A stretch of DNA of 64,000 bases from Ideonella oryzae (GTDB lineage Bacteria; Pseudomonadota; Gammaproteobacteria; Burkholderiales; Burkholderiaceae_C), in contig NZ_JAMXMC010000003.1 in NCBI RefSeq assembly GCF_024055665.1, forward strand, positions 284,814 to 348,813, written 5' to 3'. Below the pieces are notes generated by a model. The model was not told the origin of the DNA, searched no databases, and saw only the letters and a list, made by a program, of their open reading frames with translations. This document shows, one piece after another, positions 1-7,440 of the stretch (the stretch's first letter is position 1; each line of letters starts with the position of its first letter). The translations under genes were made by a program, and so were the position numbers.

Positions 1-141
1 TTCGTGCCCCTGGCCGTGGCCCAGTACATGGCCGACCACCTGCCCCAGGCCGAACTGCGGCTGCTGGACGCGCAAGGGCACCTGCCCCACCTGACCTCGC
101 CGGCCCAGGTGGCCGATGCTCTGCACCCCTTCCTGCAATGA
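1..141 (+). CDS. Alpha/beta-hydrolase, C-terminal fragment (cut by window edge)
   Basis: The reading frame is open from the first base and ends in TGA, leaving 46 residues of a larger protein. The fragment carries a GHLPHLTSP motif: the His of the alpha/beta-hydrolase catalytic triad followed by the usual Pro-His-Leu-x-x-Pro context, as in RsbQ-like and 3-oxoadipate-lactonase-like hydrolases. Substrate cannot be judged because the nucleophile elbow and acid residue lie outside the window. It is the only plus-strand gene before a convergent small gene. The call rests on the short C-terminal signature only. Confidence 0.6.
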   Translation, partial: FVPLAVAQYMADHLPQAELRLLDAQGHLPHLTSPAQVADALHPFLQ

Positions 142-175
142 CCCACGGCCGCCACGGAGGGGCGGCACGGCAGGG

Positions 176-430
176 TCACCAGCAGGTGTCGATCACCTCG
201 ACCAGTCCCTCGCGGGCCATCTCCATCTGGCTCTTGATGTTCACCAGCACATCGGTAGAGGCCGGCGGAAACACGGCCAGGTCATGGTCCAGCGTGTCGA
301 TCCAGGCGCGCACCGCCCGGCGGGCGGACGAGGGGTCCAGCCCCATGTGAAAGAGTTCCTCCACCGGGTAGCCGTCCAGGGCCTGGTGCAGGTGTTCAGG
401 GAGCAGGTGCAACTGCGCAATACCGTTCAT
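176..430 (-). CDS. Small hypothetical protein, 84 residues
   Basis: I do not recognise this protein. The ATG at 430 is preceded by a good GGGAGG ribosome-binding site about 6 bases upstream, so I prefer it to a longer form starting at 463. The product is acidic to neutral, soluble and largely helical, rich in Leu, His and Asp, with no signal peptide or membrane segment. It converges on the hydrolase fragment and is transcribed away from the PH-domain gene at 557. It could be a stand-alone regulator or adaptor; no function is implied by its neighbours. Confidence 0.55.
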   Translation of the reverse strand: MNGIAQLHLLPEHLHQALDGYPVEELFHMGLDPSSARRAVRAWIDTLDHDLAVFPPASTDVLVNIKSQMEMAREGLVEVIDTCW

Positions 431-556
431 CTCGAACCTCCCACGGCACAGTAGACAGCGCACGGGTGGGCCCGTCCCTGCTTCGGATCAAGACAAGGAC
501 GGTATTGGCGGCCGCAACCGTGGCCTCTGCCCGGCCTGGGTTACCCTGCAAGCACC

Positions 557-1114
557 ATGTCCTCGCCCACCCCCGGTCTGCCCTGCCGCGCCGCCTTCAA
601 CCCACTTCTGCGGCCCTACTTCGTGGTCTATGGGGCCGGCCTGCTGGCCATCACCGTCGTCGGCATCCCGCTGGCCTTGATCTGGCTGTGCGGTGTGGGC
701 GCCTGGTGGGCACGCCATTACTTCGACCGGCTGGAGTGCGAGCTGGGCGAGACCGCGCTGCGCTTTCGCAAGGGCATCCTGGTGCAGGTCGAGAAGACCA
801 TTCCGCTGGAGAACATCCAGGACGTGACCTTCATCGAAGGCCCGCTGCTGCGCCGTTTCAACCTGAGCGTGCTGCGCTTCGAGACGGCCGGCCAGAGCGC
901 CAACCAAGGCAACGAGATGAAGCTGGTGGGGGTGATCGACGCCGCGCAGCTGCGCCAGCGCATCCTGGCCCAGCGGGACGCGCTGCGTCAGCGCCACGCC
1001 CAGGTCGGCACCGGCAGCGCCGCGCCGCAGGACGAACAGCTGGCCCTGATGCGGGCCATGCTGGCCCGGCTGGACGAGATCGCCGCCAGCCTGCGCCCGC
1101 CCCGGCAGGACTGA
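557..1114 (+). CDS. PH-domain (bPH2/YdbS-like) membrane protein
   Basis: A 185-residue protein with two closely spaced hydrophobic segments near residues 20-50 (rich in Val, Ile, Leu, Trp), followed by a bacterial pleckstrin-homology fold. The latter shows the typical YdbS/DUF304 pattern: an aromatic-basic stretch after the membrane, then ETALRFRKG and TIPLENIQDVT, in which the strand with I-P-x-x-x-I-Q-D is the family signature. The C-terminal 45 residues are a charged helix. Family members sit in the inner membrane with the PH domain in the cytoplasm; their ligand is generally unknown. It is a single gene, convergent with the DUF2894 gene 19 bases downstream. Confidence 0.75.
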   Translation: MSSPTPGLPCRAAFNPLLRPYFVVYGAGLLAITVVGIPLALIWLCGVGAWWARHYFDRLECELGETALRFRKGILVQVEKTIPLENIQDVTFIEGPLLRRFNLSVLRFETAGQSANQGNEMKLVGVIDAAQLRQRILAQRDALRQRHAQVGTGSAAPQDEQLALMRAMLARLDEIAASLRPPRQD

Positions 1115-1133
1115 GTCGAGCGGCCCGAGCCGC

Positions 1134-1766
1134 TCAGCGCCGGGGGCGTCCGCTGGCCGGCTCGCGCGGCGCGGCCTCGCCCAGGGCCTGCTCCAGCCAC
1201 ATCAGTCCATCCACCTGGGCGACAAAGCGCTCGAAGTAGGCCGGCGAGAGCTGGCGCATCTGCTGCAGCGCCTTGTGCAGCAGGTGCTGGGAGTTCAGCG
1301 GCCCGGCGTTCTGCGGCAGAGCCGCACGCGACTGGGCCAGACGCTGCTCGGCATTCAGCCGCTTCCAGGCCTGGCGGAAGTGGCGCACGGATTTCAGCTC
1401 GGCAGGAGCCGCCGGGGCGGACACGGAAAGGGTCGCAGCCTGCGACCGGCCCGGGACGACCGGGGCCGCTGTGGCGGCAGCGTCCGCGGCGGACAGGGGA
1501 CTCAACCGGGCCAGCAGGCCCGCCAGTGCACCGGCCTGGGCGGGTGCGGGCACCGGCGCCTCGGCCGCGCGCTGGGCGCAGGCGGCGCGCAGCGCGGCGG
1601 CGGCCTGTTGCAGCCGCTCGGCCAGCAGGGCCTGGGCCCGCGCGGGTTGGGCGGGCAGGCGCCGGGCCAGGGCCTGCAGGTAGGCAAAGCGCACGGGGTC
1701 GGCACGGTCCAGGCCCTCGGCCCGCAGCGCCGCCAGCTCGGCCTCGGGCGACCAGGGCTCAGCCAT
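1134..1766 (-). CDS. DUF2894 family protein, last gene of a motor-like operon
   Basis: A 210-residue protein starting at the ATG at 1766, which lies inside the end of the OmpA-like gene (8-base overlap), implying translational coupling. An upstream extension of the frame exists but is Pro/Arg low-complexity shadow of the neighbouring gene. The first 100 residues are helical and Ala-rich; the C-terminal 75 residues (SVRHFRQAWKRLNAEQRL and onward) are more conserved-looking, with basic and aromatic residues, matching my recollection of DUF2894. There is no signal peptide or membrane segment, so it is probably cytoplasmic. In Burkholderiales such genes commonly accompany DUF3348, DUF802 and OmpA-like genes, as here. 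The function is unknown. Confidence 0.7.
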   Translation of the reverse strand: MAEPWSPEAELAALRAEGLDRADPVRFAYLQALARRLPAQPARAQALLAERLQQAAAALRAACAQRAAEAPVPAPAQAGALAGLLARLSPLSAADAAATAAPVVPGRSQAATLSVSAPAAPAELKSVRHFRQAWKRLNAEQRLAQSRAALPQNAGPLNSQHLLHKALQQMRQLSPAYFERFVAQVDGLMWLEQALGEAAPREPASGRPRR

Positions 1767-2523
1767 GGCTGGCGGCAGCCTCGGGCGCGGCGGGCGGCGC
1801 GGAGGCGGCGGGCGGCGCGGAGGCGGCGGCCGTGTTGCCGCGGGCCGGTCGCGCCATCGGCGCCATCTCCACCCGGCGGTTGCGGGCCCGGCCCTCGGCA
1901 TCGGCGTTGGAGGCCACCGGCTGCTGCGCGCCAAAGGCGGCGGCAAAGACATTGGCTGCCGGCACGCCCTCCTCGATCAGCGCCCGCGTGACGGTGAGCG
2001 CCCGCTGGGCGGACAGCTCCCAGTTGTCGGCAAAGGGCCGCGGCTCCGCGGCGCCTTTGGCGGCCCCCTTGGCCGCAGGCTTGGCGCCGGCACGCACCGT
2101 GCGGTCGTCGGTGAAGCCGCTGACCATCAGCACCTCGTCGCGGGCCTTCAGGTAGGCGCCCAGCGGCGCGGCCAGGCTCTTGAGCAGCTGGCGCCCCTCG
2201 GGCTGCAGATCGGCCGAGTTGAAGGCGAACAGCACGCTGCCGGCGATGCCGATGCGGCCGTGGTCCAGCGTCACCCGCCCGGCGGCCAGCGGGCCGGCCA
2301 GGGCCTGCTCCAGGGCCTGGCGGCGCTGGGCTTCGAGCTGACGCTGCTGCACCTCACGGTCCAGCCGGCTGCTCAGCTCGTACTGGGCGCCCAGCACGCA
2401 CAGCAGGATGAGCACCAGCGCGCCCACCAGGCCGGACATCAGGTCGGCGAACACCGGCCAGACCGGCGCGGTGGCCTCCAGATCGGCCTCGGCGACGTCG
2501 CCGTGCTGGGCCTCGCCCATCAT
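1759..2523 (-). CDS. OmpA/MotB-like peptidoglycan-binding stator-type protein
   Basis: A 254-residue protein with one N-terminal membrane helix (about residues 22-46) and a periplasmic OmpA/MotB domain (about 95-222). The helix begins WPVFADLMSGL and places an Asp at residue 27, matching the single proton-binding Asp that MotB and ZorB carry at the start of their only membrane helix. The periplasmic part has GFTDDR (136-141), NWELSAQRA (167-175) and NRRVE (215-219), the peptidoglycan-binding signature of the family. A low-complexity Lys/Ala insert splits the domain near 145-160. The tail is Ala/Pro-rich. The start overlaps the DUF802 stop. The MotB-like role as an anchored ion-conducting partner is inference from the Asp plus OmpA combination. 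Confidence 0.85.
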   Translation of the reverse strand: MMGEAQHGDVAEADLEATAPVWPVFADLMSGLVGALVLILLCVLGAQYELSSRLDREVQQRQLEAQRRQALEQALAGPLAAGRVTLDHGRIGIAGSVLFAFNSADLQPEGRQLLKSLAAPLGAYLKARDEVLMVSGFTDDRTVRAGAKPAAKGAAKGAAEPRPFADNWELSAQRALTVTRALIEEGVPAANVFAAAFGAQQPVASNADAEGRARNRRVEMAPMARPARGNTAAASAPPAASAPPAAPEAAASHG

Positions 2524-4823
2524 GCGGCGGCCCCTTCCACCCGCTCGGCGGCCTGGGTGGAGCGCTCGGCGATGCGCTGCAGGTCATCCAGGATCTGCTT
2601 CTGCGACAGGATGCTGAGGTCGATGACCTCGCGCGCCTGGGCCACGTAATAGGCCAGCTGCTCGTCGCTGCGCGCCAGGGACTGGCCCAGGGCGGCCTCG
2701 ATGCGCTCCAGCTGCCCGGCGAGCTGCCCGCTGGACTGGGTGAAGAGCTGCACCGACTGGCCAAAGGCCTCGCCCAGGCTGGCCACTTCCACCGCGCCAG
2801 TGCTCAGCTGGGCGGCCACCTCGCCCAGCGGATGGGCCTGGGCGGCCAGGGTCTCGCTGAAGCGGGTGATGGCGGTTTCCAGCGTCTGGGCCGACGAGGC
2901 CACCAGGGCGTCGATGGCGCCACGCTGTTCCTGCGCGGCCTGGGTCACGGCGCCCAGCAGGGTGTCCAGGGTTTGCAGCAGGCGGGCCCGCTCGTCGAGC
3001 TGGGCGTTGTCGCGCGCCATGCTGGCCGAGAGCTGCTGGCGCAGCTCGGCGATCACCTCGGCGGCGGCGCGCGGGGCCTGGGCCGCGGTGTCCACCAGGC
3101 GGGCCACCTCGCCCACCGTGCTGCGGGCATGGGCCTCGGCCTGGGCGCTGATCTCCTGGGCGGTGCGGGCCAGGGTCTCGCAGATCTGCTGCTGCTGGGC
3201 CAGGTTCTGCGCACCGGCCTCGGTCCAGTGCTGCCGCAACTGCACGGACACGCCGTCCAGCGCCTGGGTGATGGCGGCCAGGCGGGCGGCGTCGCGCTCG
3301 CCGGCGGCCGTCTCCAGCGCGGCCTGGGCCTGCTGGATGCCGGCCACCAGGGTGGCGGCGTGCGCCTCGAAACGGGTGGAGGCGCCTTCCAGTGCCTGGC
3401 CCACCTGCTGCTGCTGGGCCAGAGCCTGCTGGCCGGCTTCGGTCCAGGTGCTGTGCAGGCGCTCGCTCAGGGTTTGCAGGCTGCGCTGCACCTCGGCCAG
3501 CTGGGCGGCGTCGCGCTGGCGGGCCTCGTCGGCCAGCGTGGCCTGGGCCTGGGCCAGGCGCTCCACCAGCGCGGCGGCCTGCTGCTCGAAGCGCTGGGCC
3601 GCGGCCTGCTGGGCCTCGCGGGCCTGGTCCATCTGGGCCTGCCACTGGGCCAGTTGGCCGGCCTGGCCCTGCTGCTGCTGCGCGGCCAAGGTGCTGACCA
3701 GGGCCTCGGCCCGGGCCTCGAACTGCTGGCTGAAGCCTTGCAGGGTCTGACCCAGGGTCTCGGCCTGGGCCTGGTGGGCGCGGGCCTGCTCGGCCAGCGC
3801 GGCCTGCCAGCCCTCGGTCACCCGGGCCTGGCTGGCCTCGAAGCCCTGGCCCAGCTGGGCCAGCTGGGTCTGCACGGCACCCGCCAGCGTCTGCTGCAGG
3901 GCCTGGGCCTCGCGGGCGATGCCGCCCAGGGTGCTCTCCACCACCGGGGCCAGGGTGGCGCTGGTGGCGCGGGCGCTTTCGGCCAGCGCGCGGTCCAGGC
4001 TCTGCTGCAGGGATTGTTCGACGGAGCGTGCCAGGCCGGTGTAGGCGGCCTCGGCCCGGGCGTGGAATTCGGCCTGGCCGGCCTGCAGCTGGGTCTGCTG
4101 TTCCTGGCTGCGGCGGTCCAGCCCCTCCACCAGGGCCTGCAGGCGCTCCACCAGGGCCGGCATCAGCGCGGTCTGCTGCTGCATCAGCTGCAGCGAGGTC
4201 TCGCGCTGGGCCGCCGCCGAGAAGCCGTGCAGCGGGCCGACGATGGCGGCGTCCAGCCGCTGCACCGCCGTCAGACGCTCGCGTCGCAACAGGGCCGAAA
4301 GCAGGCCCAGCGCGGCCGAGCCGGCCACGCCAGCGATGGAGGTGCCGAAGGCCAGGCCCAGGCCCTTGACCGGGGTGACCAGGGCGTCGCGCACCGCGCT
4401 CAGGTCGGTGGACAGCTCCAGCAGGGCGCCGGTGCCGCGCAGGGTCAGCACCATGCCCAGGAAAGTGCCCAGCATCCCCAGCAGCACCAAGAGGCCCGCC
4501 AGCGAGGGTGCCAGTGCCGGGCCCGGCAGGGCCGCGGGCACGCCTTCCACCCGGCGGCGCACCGCGCTGCGCAGGCTGGCGGGCAGGCCGTCCAGCCAGG
4601 GGGCCAGGGTGGCCGGCGTGCTGTCCAGGGCCGCCACGGCCTGGTCCAGCGCGGCGGTGTCGCGGGCGAAGCGGCGCAGCTCCAGCGCGCCGGTGGCGTA
4701 GAGCGCGGCGATCAGCGCCGTCACCGCCAGGGCCAGGACATTGGTGCCCAGGTAGCCGGCGCCCACCCAGGCGATGCCCGCCAGGCCGGCGAGGAAGACA
4801 AGCAGTTGCAGCGTGCGGTTCAT
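2520..4823 (-). CDS. DUF802 protein: MotA/TolQ/ZorA-like membrane head with long coiled-coil tail
   Basis: A 767-residue protein. Two membrane helices lie at about 5-46, a cytoplasmic loop at 50-104, and two further helices at about 105-127 and 146-178. The last pair reads LLGMLGTFLGM and GLGLAFGTSIAGVAG, closely resembling the pore helices of the MotA/TolQ/ExbB family. After residue 200 the protein is almost pure Ala/Gln/Glu helix to the end, roughly 550 residues of predicted coiled coil, including two adjacent 73-residue repeats. A MotA-like head plus a very long cytoplasmic coiled coil is the layout of ZorA in Zorya anti-phage systems. The gene overlaps the following OmpA/MotB-like gene by 4 bases. 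I assign DUF802 from memory of the family; the motor role is inferred. Confidence 0.85.
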   Translation of the reverse strand: MNRTLQLLVFLAGLAGIAWVGAGYLGTNVLALAVTALIAALYATGALELRRFARDTAALDQAVAALDSTPATLAPWLDGLPASLRSAVRRRVEGVPAALPGPALAPSLAGLLVLLGMLGTFLGMVLTLRGTGALLELSTDLSAVRDALVTPVKGLGLAFGTSIAGVAGSAALGLLSALLRRERLTAVQRLDAAIVGPLHGFSAAAQRETSLQLMQQQTALMPALVERLQALVEGLDRRSQEQQTQLQAGQAEFHARAEAAYTGLARSVEQSLQQSLDRALAESARATSATLAPVVESTLGGIAREAQALQQTLAGAVQTQLAQLGQGFEASQARVTEGWQAALAEQARAHQAQAETLGQTLQGFSQQFEARAEALVSTLAAQQQQGQAGQLAQWQAQMDQAREAQQAAAQRFEQQAAALVERLAQAQATLADEARQRDAAQLAEVQRSLQTLSERLHSTWTEAGQQALAQQQQVGQALEGASTRFEAHAATLVAGIQQAQAALETAAGERDAARLAAITQALDGVSVQLRQHWTEAGAQNLAQQQQICETLARTAQEISAQAEAHARSTVGEVARLVDTAAQAPRAAAEVIAELRQQLSASMARDNAQLDERARLLQTLDTLLGAVTQAAQEQRGAIDALVASSAQTLETAITRFSETLAAQAHPLGEVAAQLSTGAVEVASLGEAFGQSVQLFTQSSGQLAGQLERIEAALGQSLARSDEQLAYYVAQAREVIDLSILSQKQILDDLQRIAERSTQAAERVEGAAA
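3156..3593 (-). repeat. Tandem 73-codon repeat in the DUF802 coiled-coil tail
   Basis: Residues 411-483 (3375-3593) and 484-556 (3156-3374) of the DUF802 protein are two adjacent units of exactly 73 residues with no gap. Shared landmarks at the same offsets are RFE at the start, AQA near 16, RDAA at 27-30, W-TEAG at 50-54 and LAQQQQ at 58-63. A partial third copy of the first 20 positions begins near residue 367 (QFEARAEALV). The coiled-coil tail therefore grew at least partly by duplication. Confidence 0.85.
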
Positions 4824-4842
4824 CGGTTCCTTGTCGATCAGA

Positions 4843-5616
4843 TCAGTGCGTGGCGGCCTGGCGCAAGGCGTCCAGCAGGCCCTCCACGGGATGCAGGCGG
4901 AAGTCCAGCTCGGCTTCCAGCAGTTGTTGCAGCTCGCGCTGGAAGCGCGGGTTCAGGTGCTCGGCGTCCTCGGCCTGCAGGCGCTCGTAGCGCAGGGCCA
5001 GCAGGCCGGGCAGCTGGGCCAGCAGGGCCCGCTCGCGGCCGCCCACCACGTCCTCCATCACCACGTCCAGCGTGGCCAGGTGGGCCAGCGCGGGCGTGGC
5101 CGCGGCCACCGCGTCACGCACCCGCTGGCGCAGCGCGCCGATGGCGTTGTCCATGGCCTTGTGCACGGCCAGGCAACGCTGGCGGTGGGGGGCGAAGCCC
5201 TCGTCGCCCAGCTGTTCGGCTGCCAGCCGGGCCTGGACGCGGGGCGACACCGCCACCCGCGCGGCCGGGCGGCTACGGGCACCGGCCGGCTCGCCGCGGA
5301 TGTGGCCCAGCAGCTGCTGACGCACCCGGGTCAGCTCCCGCGTTTCCACCGCCAGGCGCTCGGCCGCCGTCAGCAGGCCGGCGGGCACCGGCTCGGCCGG
5401 GCCGCCCAGGGCGCCGGACAGGGCGATGGCGTCCGTCCAGCTGAACCACTCGGACAGGCGCTGGCCGAAGGCAGCGGCCGCCCCCGCCCCGCCGGCGGGC
5501 GCTGCCAGGCCCCAGGCGGCCAGCAGGCGCAGGAAGTCCGAGCCGGCCAGGGCACTGGTCGCGGTGGCGACGGAGGAGGACGCGGGGCGCGCAGAACGCG
5601 CCGTCGGGGTGTTCAC
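4843..5616 (-). CDS. DUF3348 family protein, first gene of the motor-like operon
   Basis: A 257-residue cytoplasmic-looking protein. There is no ATG in a suitable position, so I use the GTG at 5616 (reading VNTPTARSA). The family core begins at about SDFLRLLAAWG, followed by QRLSEWFSWTDAIALSGAL, a pattern I associate with DUF3348. The rest is helical and Leu/Ala/Arg-rich with no membrane segment. It ends 19 bases before the DUF802 start and is first in the four-gene operon, with a TAAAAT -10 element about 26 bases upstream. The open frame upstream to 8205 is antisense to the MFS and TauE genes and is not coding. The function is unknown; by position it may act on the membrane motor pair downstream. 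Confidence 0.75.
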   Translation of the reverse strand: MNTPTARSARPASSSVATATSALAGSDFLRLLAAWGLAAPAGGAGAAAAFGQRLSEWFSWTDAIALSGALGGPAEPVPAGLLTAAERLAVETRELTRVRQQLLGHIRGEPAGARSRPAARVAVSPRVQARLAAEQLGDEGFAPHRQRCLAVHKAMDNAIGALRQRVRDAVAAATPALAHLATLDVVMEDVVGGRERALLAQLPGLLALRYERLQAEDAEHLNPRFQRELQQLLEAELDFRLHPVEGLLDALRQAATH

Positions 5617-5641
5617 GGAAAGCAGACGGAAAAAACCGACG

Positions 5642-5647
5642 ATTTTA
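5642..5647 (-). promoter_or_regulatory. -10 element of the DUF3348-DUF802-OmpA-DUF2894 operon
   Basis: On the minus strand this reads TAAAAT within CCCGTAAAATCG, about 26 bases before the GTG start at 5616. No good -35 box is visible. The same 12-base context occurs before fkpB (47961-47966), which supports a real promoter type in this genome. Confidence 0.45.
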
Positions 5648-5754
5648 CGGGGCCGCGCTGGCGGGAGCCGGTGGTGCCCCTGGGGAACTGGGGAAGGCCA
5701 TCCGTCCGGCCGCCGGCTACCATCCGCGCCTTCACAGCTGTCCCTGGATGCACC

Positions 5755-7041
5755 ATGGTCCCCGACACCACCGCCCAGCCCCCGCACGCCAGCACCTCGG
5801 CCCCGCCCTGGATCTTCATGGTGCTGATCGTGCCCTTCGGGCTGGTGGGCGGCTTCCTGGGCGTGGCCCTGGCCTATGAGCTCAAGCAGGCCGGCATCTC
5901 GGCCGCCGCCATCGCCGGCCTGATCGCGCTGAGCTATGTGCCCAACACCTGGAAGTTCCTGTGGGCCCCGCTGGTGGACCTGAGCTGGACGCGGCGGCAC
6001 TGGTACCTGGCCTCCACCCTGGTGACCGGTCTGGGCATGGTGGCCATGGCCTGGTTCTCGCGCGATGCGCTGCACTGGGGCGCGCTGACGGTGGTGATGC
6101 TGATCACCAATGTCACCAGCACCGTCTCCGGCATGTCGGTGGACAGCCTGATGGCCCACAGCACCGCCGACGAGGAAAAGGGCCGGGCGGCCGGCTGGTT
6201 CCAGGCCGGCAACCTGGGCGGCGGGGCGCTGGGCGGTGGCCTGGCCCTGTGGCTGGTGCAGGACTGGCAGGTCTCGGTGCTGGCCTCGGGCTGGGTGATG
6301 GCCGCGCTGTGCGTGCTGAGCTGCGTGCCGCTGCTGTTTCTGCCGGAGCCGGCCAAGACGCCGCATGAATCCCGCGCGGCCCACGCCAGCGTGCTGGCCC
6401 GCCTCAAGGGCGTGCTCTGGGGGCTGTGGGGCGATCTGTGGTCGGTCATCGCCTCGCGCTCGGGCCTGCTGGCCTTGATCGTCTGTTTCCTGCCCATCGG
6501 CAGCGGCGCGGTGTCCAACCTGTGGTCGGTGATGGCGGGCGACTGGCATGCCAGCGCCAACACGGTGGCCCTGGTCAACGGCGGTCTGGGCGGGCTGGCC
6601 TCGGCCGCGGGCTGCCTGCTGGGCGGCTGGGTCTGCGACCGGCTGGAGCGCAAGACGGCCTACTGCCTGTTCGGCCTGCTGCAGGTGGTGCTGGCCGTGG
6701 TGATGGCCCTGGCGCCCAAGAGCGAGATGAGCTTCATCGTGCTGGCCAGCGCCTACAACGTGGCGGTGGGCATGGCCTATGCCGGCTTCTCGGCCCTGGT
6801 GCTGGAGGTCATCGGCCGCGGCGCGGCAGCCACCAAGTACAACATCATGGCCTCGCTGTCGAACGTGCCCATCGGCTACGTGACATGGATCGACGGCCAG
6901 GCCTACGACCGCTGGGGCATGGCCACCATGCTGAATGTGGAAGCGGGCATCGGGGTCTTGGGCCTGCTGGTCTTCGGCCTGGCGCTGCTTGTCGTACGCT
7001 CGCGCAGCCAAGCCAAGGCCCTGGGTGCGACCGCGGCCTGA
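5755..7041 (+). CDS. MFS transporter, AmpG/PAT1-like
   Basis: A 428-residue major-facilitator protein with about 12 hydrophobic segments. The N-terminal half shows GFLGVALAYELKQAGIS, YVPNTWKFLWAPLVD and MSVDSLMAHS, typical of the AmpG/acetyl-CoA-transporter-like branch, in which a W-K-F-x-W-A-P-L-x-D loop follows the second helix. AmpG imports anhydro-muropeptides for wall recycling in other bacteria, but related carriers take siderophores or other solutes, so substrate is open. No beta-lactamase or recycling gene is adjacent. The ATG at 5755 is the first in frame after the divergent promoter region shared with the DUF3348 operon; the 137-base gap holds no other gene. Confidence 0.8.
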   Translation: MVPDTTAQPPHASTSAPPWIFMVLIVPFGLVGGFLGVALAYELKQAGISAAAIAGLIALSYVPNTWKFLWAPLVDLSWTRRHWYLASTLVTGLGMVAMAWFSRDALHWGALTVVMLITNVTSTVSGMSVDSLMAHSTADEEKGRAAGWFQAGNLGGGALGGGLALWLVQDWQVSVLASGWVMAALCVLSCVPLLFLPEPAKTPHESRAAHASVLARLKGVLWGLWGDLWSVIASRSGLLALIVCFLPIGSGAVSNLWSVMAGDWHASANTVALVNGGLGGLASAAGCLLGGWVCDRLERKTAYCLFGLLQVVLAVVMALAPKSEMSFIVLASAYNVAVGMAYAGFSALVLEVIGRGAAATKYNIMASLSNVPIGYVTWIDGQAYDRWGMATMLNVEAGIGVLGLLVFGLALLVVRSRSQAKALGATAA

Positions 7042-7073
7042 GGGCCGGCACGCCCCAACCGCCAGGACCGCCC

Positions 7074-7406
7074 ATGAGTTCCCCCTTTCCCACCCGCCGC
7101 GCACTGCTGCGCGCCCTGCCCGCCGTCTGCCTGCCCACGGCCGGCCTGATGCCGCCGTCCGCCCGGGCGCAGTCCCTGCCTCTGCTGCAGGAGGACAACC
7201 CGGCGGCCCGGCAACTGGGCTATGTGGCCGACGCCCAGCGGGTGGACCGCACACGCTTTGCCCAGTACGCCGCCGGCCAGACCTGCCGCAACTGCGACCT
7301 GTACGGCGGCGAGGCTGCCGACAGCCAGGGCGGCTGCCAGCTGTTCTACGGGGTCGAGGTGAAGGCCGCGGGCTGGTGCTCGGCCTGGAAGCCCAAGGCG
7401 CCCTGA
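7074..7406 (+). CDS. High-potential iron-sulfur protein (HiPIP)
   Basis: A 110-residue secreted electron carrier. The N-terminus has a twin-arginine-like TRRALLRALP followed by a hydrophobic stretch and an AxA cleavage site near residue 34 (ARAQS), consistent with Tat export of a folded [4Fe-4S] protein. The mature part carries the four-cysteine pattern C-x2-C, then C about 15 residues on, then WC near the C-terminus, which is diagnostic for HiPIPs. These periplasmic proteins carry electrons to photosynthetic reaction centres or terminal oxidases and are common in Rubrivivax-type betaproteobacteria. It starts 32 bases after the MFS gene and may be cotranscribed. Confidence 0.9.
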   Translation: MSSPFPTRRALLRALPAVCLPTAGLMPPSARAQSLPLLQEDNPAARQLGYVADAQRVDRTRFAQYAAGQTCRNCDLYGGEAADSQGGCQLFYGVEVKAAGWCSAWKPKAP

Positions 7407-7440
7407 CCCTCTCCCATCCATCCCCTTTTCGGAATCTTCG

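Noticed and set aside
2832-5444. 870-codon plus-strand frame opposite the DUF802 gene
   Set aside because: Its composition (Leu, Gln, Gly, Ala runs) mirrors the coiled-coil gene on the other strand and it has no ribosome-binding site or domain.
1134-5616. Complete Zorya system
   Set aside because: No ZorC, ZorD, ZorE or other known effector lies next to the motor-like pair; the SNF2 helicase at 40785-45068 is 35 kb away and in a housekeeping context, so it cannot be called Zorya.
5755-7041. AmpG muropeptide permease as a firm assignment
   Set aside because: The sequence fits the AmpG/PAT1-like branch of MFS, but no wall-recycling or beta-lactamase gene is near and siderophore carriers share the same motifs.
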